From Legionellaceae bacterium (GTDB lineage Bacteria; Pseudomonadota; Gammaproteobacteria; Legionellales; Legionellaceae): a stretch of DNA of 64,000 nt. The translations under genes were made by a program, and so were the position numbers. The notes under the pieces were generated by a model that was not told the origin of the DNA, made no database searches, and saw only the letters and a program-made list of their open reading frames with translations. Below are positions 60,888 to 64,000 of the stretch, one piece after another (within the stretch, counting starts at the first letter, position 1; each line of letters starts with the position of its first letter). The stretch covers positions 1-64,000 of the forward strand of contig JARGNV010000005.1 in NCBI GenBank assembly GCA_029212465.1, written 5' to 3'.

Positions 60888-61927
60888 GTGCGCCGGGCAT
60901 GGCGCAAGTGTAGGCGGTGAAAGTCGGCTGTGGGCTGACTCAAACTGGTCCACTAGCCGCGAGCAAGGGTGTCCATCGTGAGGTGGAATCTGAAGGAAGC
61001 TTAAGGCAAATTGAGGCTGTAACGAACAGAAACTGAATTGTAGGCTGCTATGACTGGGTAACGCTCGTGTTGTAGGAGATAAGGTACTGTTGAAGCTGAT
61101 AAGAAAGTTTCTACAGGCGGGCATGATGGTTAATGGTATTGTGATGGAACGACAAGCAGGGACTCCACAGGGGGGGGGCCGCTGTCGCCACTGCTATCGA
61201 ACATCATGTTAGATGAGCTGGATAAAGAGTTGGAAAGGCGTGGGCATAGCTTTTGCCGCTACGCGGATGACTGCAACATTTATGTTGGTAGCGAGTCTGC
61301 GGGGCATCGAGTTATGCAATCGGTTAAACAATTCTTAGCAAACAGGCTCAAACTTCGGATAAATGAGGCAAAGAGCGCTGTTGCACGGGTAGAAGAGAGG
61401 CAGTTTCTAGGGTATTGTTTAGGCTCAAGAGGACGTTTATCGGTTTCGAAGGATTCGCGGAAGCGGATGAAGAAGCAAGTTCTTCAACTGACCAAAGGCA
61501 ACCGAGGAATTAGTCTTGAATCGATGATAAGTTCATTGAATTCGTACCTACCGGGCTGGTTTCAATATTTCTTATTGGTTGACGGTATCAGTCTATTTAG
61601 GGATTTGGACAGCTGGATTAGGCGTCGATTACGCTGTTATCGATTAAAACAGCGCAAACGAAGATACCCAATAGCGAAATACTTGATGACGTTAGGTGTA
61701 AGCCGTCAGGATGCATGGCGACTAGCGAAGTCAGATAAAAGCTGGTGGCGTAAATCGCATAATCCAATCATCAATAAAGCTATGCCGAACGGGTGGTTTA
61801 GTGAATTAGGTTTATTTAGTCTGCATGAAAAGGCTAAGGCGTTAAAAGCTTAGTTGAAACCGCCGTATGCGACATCGCACGTACGGTGGTGTGAGAGGAC
61901 GGGGCTGCGAGGCCCCTCTTACTCAAT
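60888..61927 (+). mobile_element. Degenerate group II intron
   Basis: The 5' end GTGCGCCGGGCATGG (60888) is the typical bacterial group II start. Domain I-like RNA follows, with GCAAGGGTGTCCATCGTGAG and GTGGAATCTGAAGGAAGC blocks. The 3' end has the domain V/VI hairpins (ACCGCCGTATGCGA...TCGCACGTACGGTGGTGTGA...) and ends near TACTCAAT (about 61927). Only about 1.04 kb remains: the rest of the ribozyme (domains II-III) and the first half of the maturase are missing, with the junction near 61060. The position right after a terminator hairpin is reminiscent of group IIC introns, but the subclass is not assigned. Confidence 0.82.
61063..61853 (+). pseudogene. ltrA: Group II intron reverse transcriptase/maturase, truncated and frameshifted
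   Basis: The N-terminal half of the protein (RT blocks 0-3) is deleted. A remnant in one frame ('DKVLLKLIRKFLQAGMM' to 'RQAGTPQGG', 61078 to about 61176) is cut by a run of nine G (61170-61178) where seven would keep frame. The frame then continues as 'PLSPLLSNIMLDELDKELE' from 61179. The catalytic box is 'CRYADDCNIYVG'. The maturase X domain and C-terminal region ('WIRRRLRCYRLKQRKRRYP' and 'WWRKSHNPIINKAMPNGW') are intact to TAG at 61853. The G run could be a sequencing error, but the N-terminal deletion could not. Confidence 0.88.
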
Positions 61928-62034
61928 GTTTACCGTTCTTGTTTGGCTGTGGGTAGTAGTGGGAGGGTTTGGTTTTTGTTATCCTATGACAACTTCGTTA
62001 GAATCGCGAGATTTATAATATATTTACTGACATT

Positions 62035-62796
62035 ATGTTAAGCGTTGTTATTATTACTAAAAATGAGGCAGCTCGAGTTACGCGGTGTTTAGAGTCGGTG
62101 AAGTGGGCAGATGAAATTATCGTGCTTGACTCAGGTAGCACTGATAATACAGTTGATATCGCAAAAAGGTATACTCCTCATGTTTTTATCAATACAGACT
62201 GGCAAGGATATGGCGTGCAAAAGCAGCGTGCCTTGTCATATGCAACGTGCGAGTGGGTGCTGCATATCGATGCTGATGAATGGGTGGATGAAACACTTAA
62301 GAAAGCGTTTTTGCAGGTTATGCAAGCAAACAAAGTAGATGCATGTCGTGTGCCGATACGGTTGTGTTTTTATGGTAAACCTTTACGATTTTCATCAAGT
62401 CCGACACGTCACGCGCGTTTTTTTAGACGCGAAGGTGCGCACTTTAGTGATGATGTGGTGCATGAAAAAATTGTATTACCGCCGCATGCGCGCATTCAGC
62501 AGCTTAAAGCACCTTTGTTCCATGATTCATTTCTAGATATTAGTCATGCCATCCAAAAAATGGATAAATATTCTTCTTATTCTGCTAGAATTCGTTTAAA
62601 TGAGGCCAAGAAGGCAGGGCTTACACGTAGTGTATTGGGGGCAACCTGGATGTTTTTGCGTTGCTATGTACTTCAAAGGGGTTTTTTAGATGGTAGGGCT
62701 GGGTTTATGCTCGCAATTTTAAATGCGCAAGGTAGCTTCTACCGCGGTGTTAAGCAAGTGTATCAAGATAAAATTATTGAGCAAGGTGATGTGTAA
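62035..62796 (+). CDS. Glycosyltransferase family 2, LPS core type (WaaE/LgtF-like)
   Basis: A 253-residue GT-A enzyme. 'MLSVVIITKNEAARVTRCLE' and 'VLDSGSTDNTVDIAKRY' are the nucleotide-sugar site, and D-x-D is in 'WVLHIDADEWVDETL'. 'FYGKPLRFSSSPTRHARFFR' and 'VVHEKIVLP' match the WaaE/KdtX beta-1,4-glucosyltransferase group that adds glucose to heptose in the LPS inner core. It has no membrane segment except a hydrophobic stretch near 215. The ribosome site is weak. It ends exactly against the next gene (TAA then ATG), so the two are co-transcribed. Confidence 0.85.
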   Translation: MLSVVIITKNEAARVTRCLESVKWADEIIVLDSGSTDNTVDIAKRYTPHVFINTDWQGYGVQKQRALSYATCEWVLHIDADEWVDETLKKAFLQVMQANKVDACRVPIRLCFYGKPLRFSSSPTRHARFFRREGAHFSDDVVHEKIVLPPHARIQQLKAPLFHDSFLDISHAIQKMDKYSSYSARIRLNEAKKAGLTRSVLGATWMFLRCYVLQRGFLDGRAGFMLAILNAQGSFYRGVKQVYQDKIIEQGDV

Positions 62797-64000
62797 ATGA
62801 TAGCGAGAGTAGCCTCCCTTGGGCCTTTTTTTCTGGTTTTTTCTTTATTTGCATTACCGATTAGTTCAACGGCGAGAAGTGTTTTTGTTGCTTTGGCGCT
62901 GATTTGTTTTTTATTTGACAGTAATACGCGCGATTATTTAAAAGTACTTCTAATGCGCCCATGGGTGCTTGCAACCTTTGCTTTGTTTGTCGTGACGCTT
63001 TTAGGGTGTCTTTGGAGTCCCGCGAGCTGGCATGGTCAATGGGCCGTGCTTGAAAAATACACGAAGCTCATTTACCTGCCCTTTTTTGTGATTGGGTTTC
63101 GCAAAGCACATACTCGAGAAATGGCGATTTATGCTTTTTTACTAGCGATGCTCATTACCAGTGTACTGCTTGTGATTAAAGCGATGGGTTTTATTCATTA
63201 TGGGGGGCCGGACCCAGGAAAGCTTTTTAGAAATCACATTATGACCGGGTACATGCTTGCATTTTCAGCGTATTTAGCAGCGCTGTTTGCTTGGAAAAGT
63301 CGAGGTAAAAAGCGTATTGCTTATACACTGTTATGGGTGCTCTTTAGTTATACGGTTATTTTTATTTGTACAGGGCGCATGGCATATTTGTCGTATACGG
63401 TTGTGATGTTAGTGTGGTTTTTTCAATGCTTTTCTTGGCGAAAAGCGCTTCTTTGGGGAGGCGGTTTTTTGCTGTGCTTTTTGGTCAGTTACCAGGTGAA
63501 TCCAACTATGCAGTTTTTGGTGCATCAGGTTGAAGAAGACTGGGTTTCGTATCATCATAACCATAAAAACACCTCGCTTGGTTTGCGATTGCAGTTTCAT
63601 GCTTATGCGTATGATTTATTTAAATATCACTCTTGGACTGGTAATGGTACAGGAGGTTTTAGCCACTTATTTGAGCGAGATACGCCTGTATCTGATTGGG
63701 ATCAGTTAACAATTTGGGAGCCGCACAGTCAATACTGGTTGATTGCGGCAGATTATGGCGTGCTTGGGTTACTTTTGTTTGCCATCTTCTTAGGGAGCTT
63801 GTTGTGGGAAATGCTAAAGCTTACGGAGATGAGGGGGATGGCTTTGGCCACTCTACTACCTTTTATCATCGGTAGCCTGACCGACTCGTTGTTGCTTTAT
63901 TCCGGAACAGGCTACTTTTTCTTTTTGTTTATAGCGCTTTGTTTTGCAAGTGAACTTAAAAGTTCCAACAGCTTGTATAGTCGAGCTGACGAAGCGGGTG
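62797..64000 (+). CDS. waaL: O-antigen ligase family membrane protein, 3'-truncated by window edge
   Basis: The open frame from the ATG at 62797 runs to the end of the window with no stop (401 codons seen), so its length is unknown. About ten hydrophobic segments. The family region is visible: 'GPDPGKLFRNHIMTGYMLAF', 'FICTGRMAYLSYTVVMLVW' and, in the large periplasmic loop, 'WEPHSQYWLIAADYGVLGLL' with the conserved His. These match Wzy_C/WaaL-type ligases that transfer O-antigen to the lipid A core in the periplasm, consistent with the LPS glycosyltransferase before it. It starts directly at the stop of that gene. Confidence 0.82.
   Translation, partial: MIARVASLGPFFLVFSLFALPISSTARSVFVALALICFLFDSNTRDYLKVLLMRPWVLATFALFVVTLLGCLWSPASWHGQWAVLEKYTKLIYLPFFVIGFRKAHTREMAIYAFLLAMLITSVLLVIKAMGFIHYGGPDPGKLFRNHIMTGYMLAFSAYLAALFAWKSRGKKRIAYTLLWVLFSYTVIFICTGRMAYLSYTVVMLVWFFQCFSWRKALLWGGGFLLCFLVSYQVNPTMQFLVHQVEEDWVSYHHNHKNTSLGLRLQFHAYAYDLFKYHSWTGNGTGGFSHLFERDTPVSDWDQLTIWEPHSQYWLIAADYGVLGLLLFAIFLGSLLWEMLKLTEMRGMALATLLPFIIGSLTDSLLLYSGTGYFFFLFIALCFASELKSSNSLYSRADEAG

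Noticed and set aside
61170-61178. Programmed frameshift in the intron RT
   Set aside because: The N-terminal half of the RT and the middle of the ribozyme are deleted, so decay is the simpler explanation; a sequencing error in the G run is also possible.
63409-63600. Minus-strand 63-codon frame near the right end
   Set aside because: It is a shadow of the O-antigen ligase frame, which is open from 62797 to the window end with clear family motifs.
1-64000. tRNA, rRNA, CRISPR arrays, integrases or phage genes
   Set aside because: I looked for cloverleaf ends, repeat-spacer patterns and structural genes and saw none I could support.

Overview
The window reads as chromosome of a Gram-negative gammaproteobacterium, most likely Legionellales-like (Legionella/Coxiella/Aquicella relatives); the genus cannot be fixed from the sequence alone. 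The reasons are gammaproteobacterial gene pairs and strings (rpsB-tsf-pyrH-frr, leuS-lptE-holA, icd then clpS-clpA, sdhE-ygfX, miaB-rluD-pgeF), LPS genes (lpxB, lptE, waaL-like), lipoprotein maturation (lnt), fis, an AT-leaning base composition, and many short helical or membrane proteins of unknown function between housekeeping genes. I see no tRNA, rRNA, CRISPR array, plasmid or phage structural gene.

Layout. 1-4.1 kb: 5'-truncated thiolase (fadA), a small membrane protein, fis, lpxB and a GnnA-like oxidoreductase. 4.3-7.1 kb: accessory island with three tandem paralogous helical proteins, a universal stress protein and two tiny lipoproteins with duplicated promoters. 7.1-11.6 kb: peptide-type ABC importer (binding protein plus two permeases, no ATPase). 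11.7-16.1 kb: an unknown protein and dnaE. 16.1-21 kb: unknown, a flavin disulfide reductase, a two-repeat cysteine-rich secreted protein, a Lys/Ala/Glu-rich protein, queF. 21-25.4 kb (minus): htrA/degQ, then the pgeF-rluD-miaB string. 25.6-29.65 kb: unknown, then rpsB-tsf-pyrH-frr. 29.65-29.95 kb: intergenic palindromes. 29.95-36 kb (minus): lnt-leuS-lptE-secreted protein-holA. 36-42.4 kb: Spy-like protein, coiled-coil secreted protein, nadA, unknown, nadB-purB. 42.5-48.6 kb: operon ppsA-antiporter-nadC-murG-small unknown. 48.6-53.9 kb: ygfZ, membrane protein, KgtP-like transporter, lipase, sdhE-ygfX. 53.9-60.8 kb: hipBA toxin-antitoxin, ccmAB, icd, clpS-clpA. 60.9-61.9 kb: a broken group II intron. 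62.0-64.0 kb: LPS-core glycosyltransferase and an O-antigen ligase that runs off the end.

How the genes work together. NadB, NadA and NadC complete de novo quinolinate-to-NAD synthesis within about 10 kb. LpxB, the GnnA-like enzyme, LptE, the glycosyltransferase and WaaL-like ligase serve LPS. Translation (S2, EF-Ts, RRF, LeuRS, MiaB, RluD, QueF), replication (DnaE, HolA) and proteostasis (HtrA, ClpS/ClpA) make up most of the rest.

The least explained items are the tandem paralog trio at 4.3-6.2 kb, the paired micro-lipoproteins at 6.7-7.1 kb, a Bacillota-type MurG outside any dcw cluster, a secreted Cys-rich protein spliced into the leuS-lptE-holA operon, and a decayed group II intron sitting exactly behind the clpA terminator. 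Nothing here is strong enough to be called a new defence or metabolic system.
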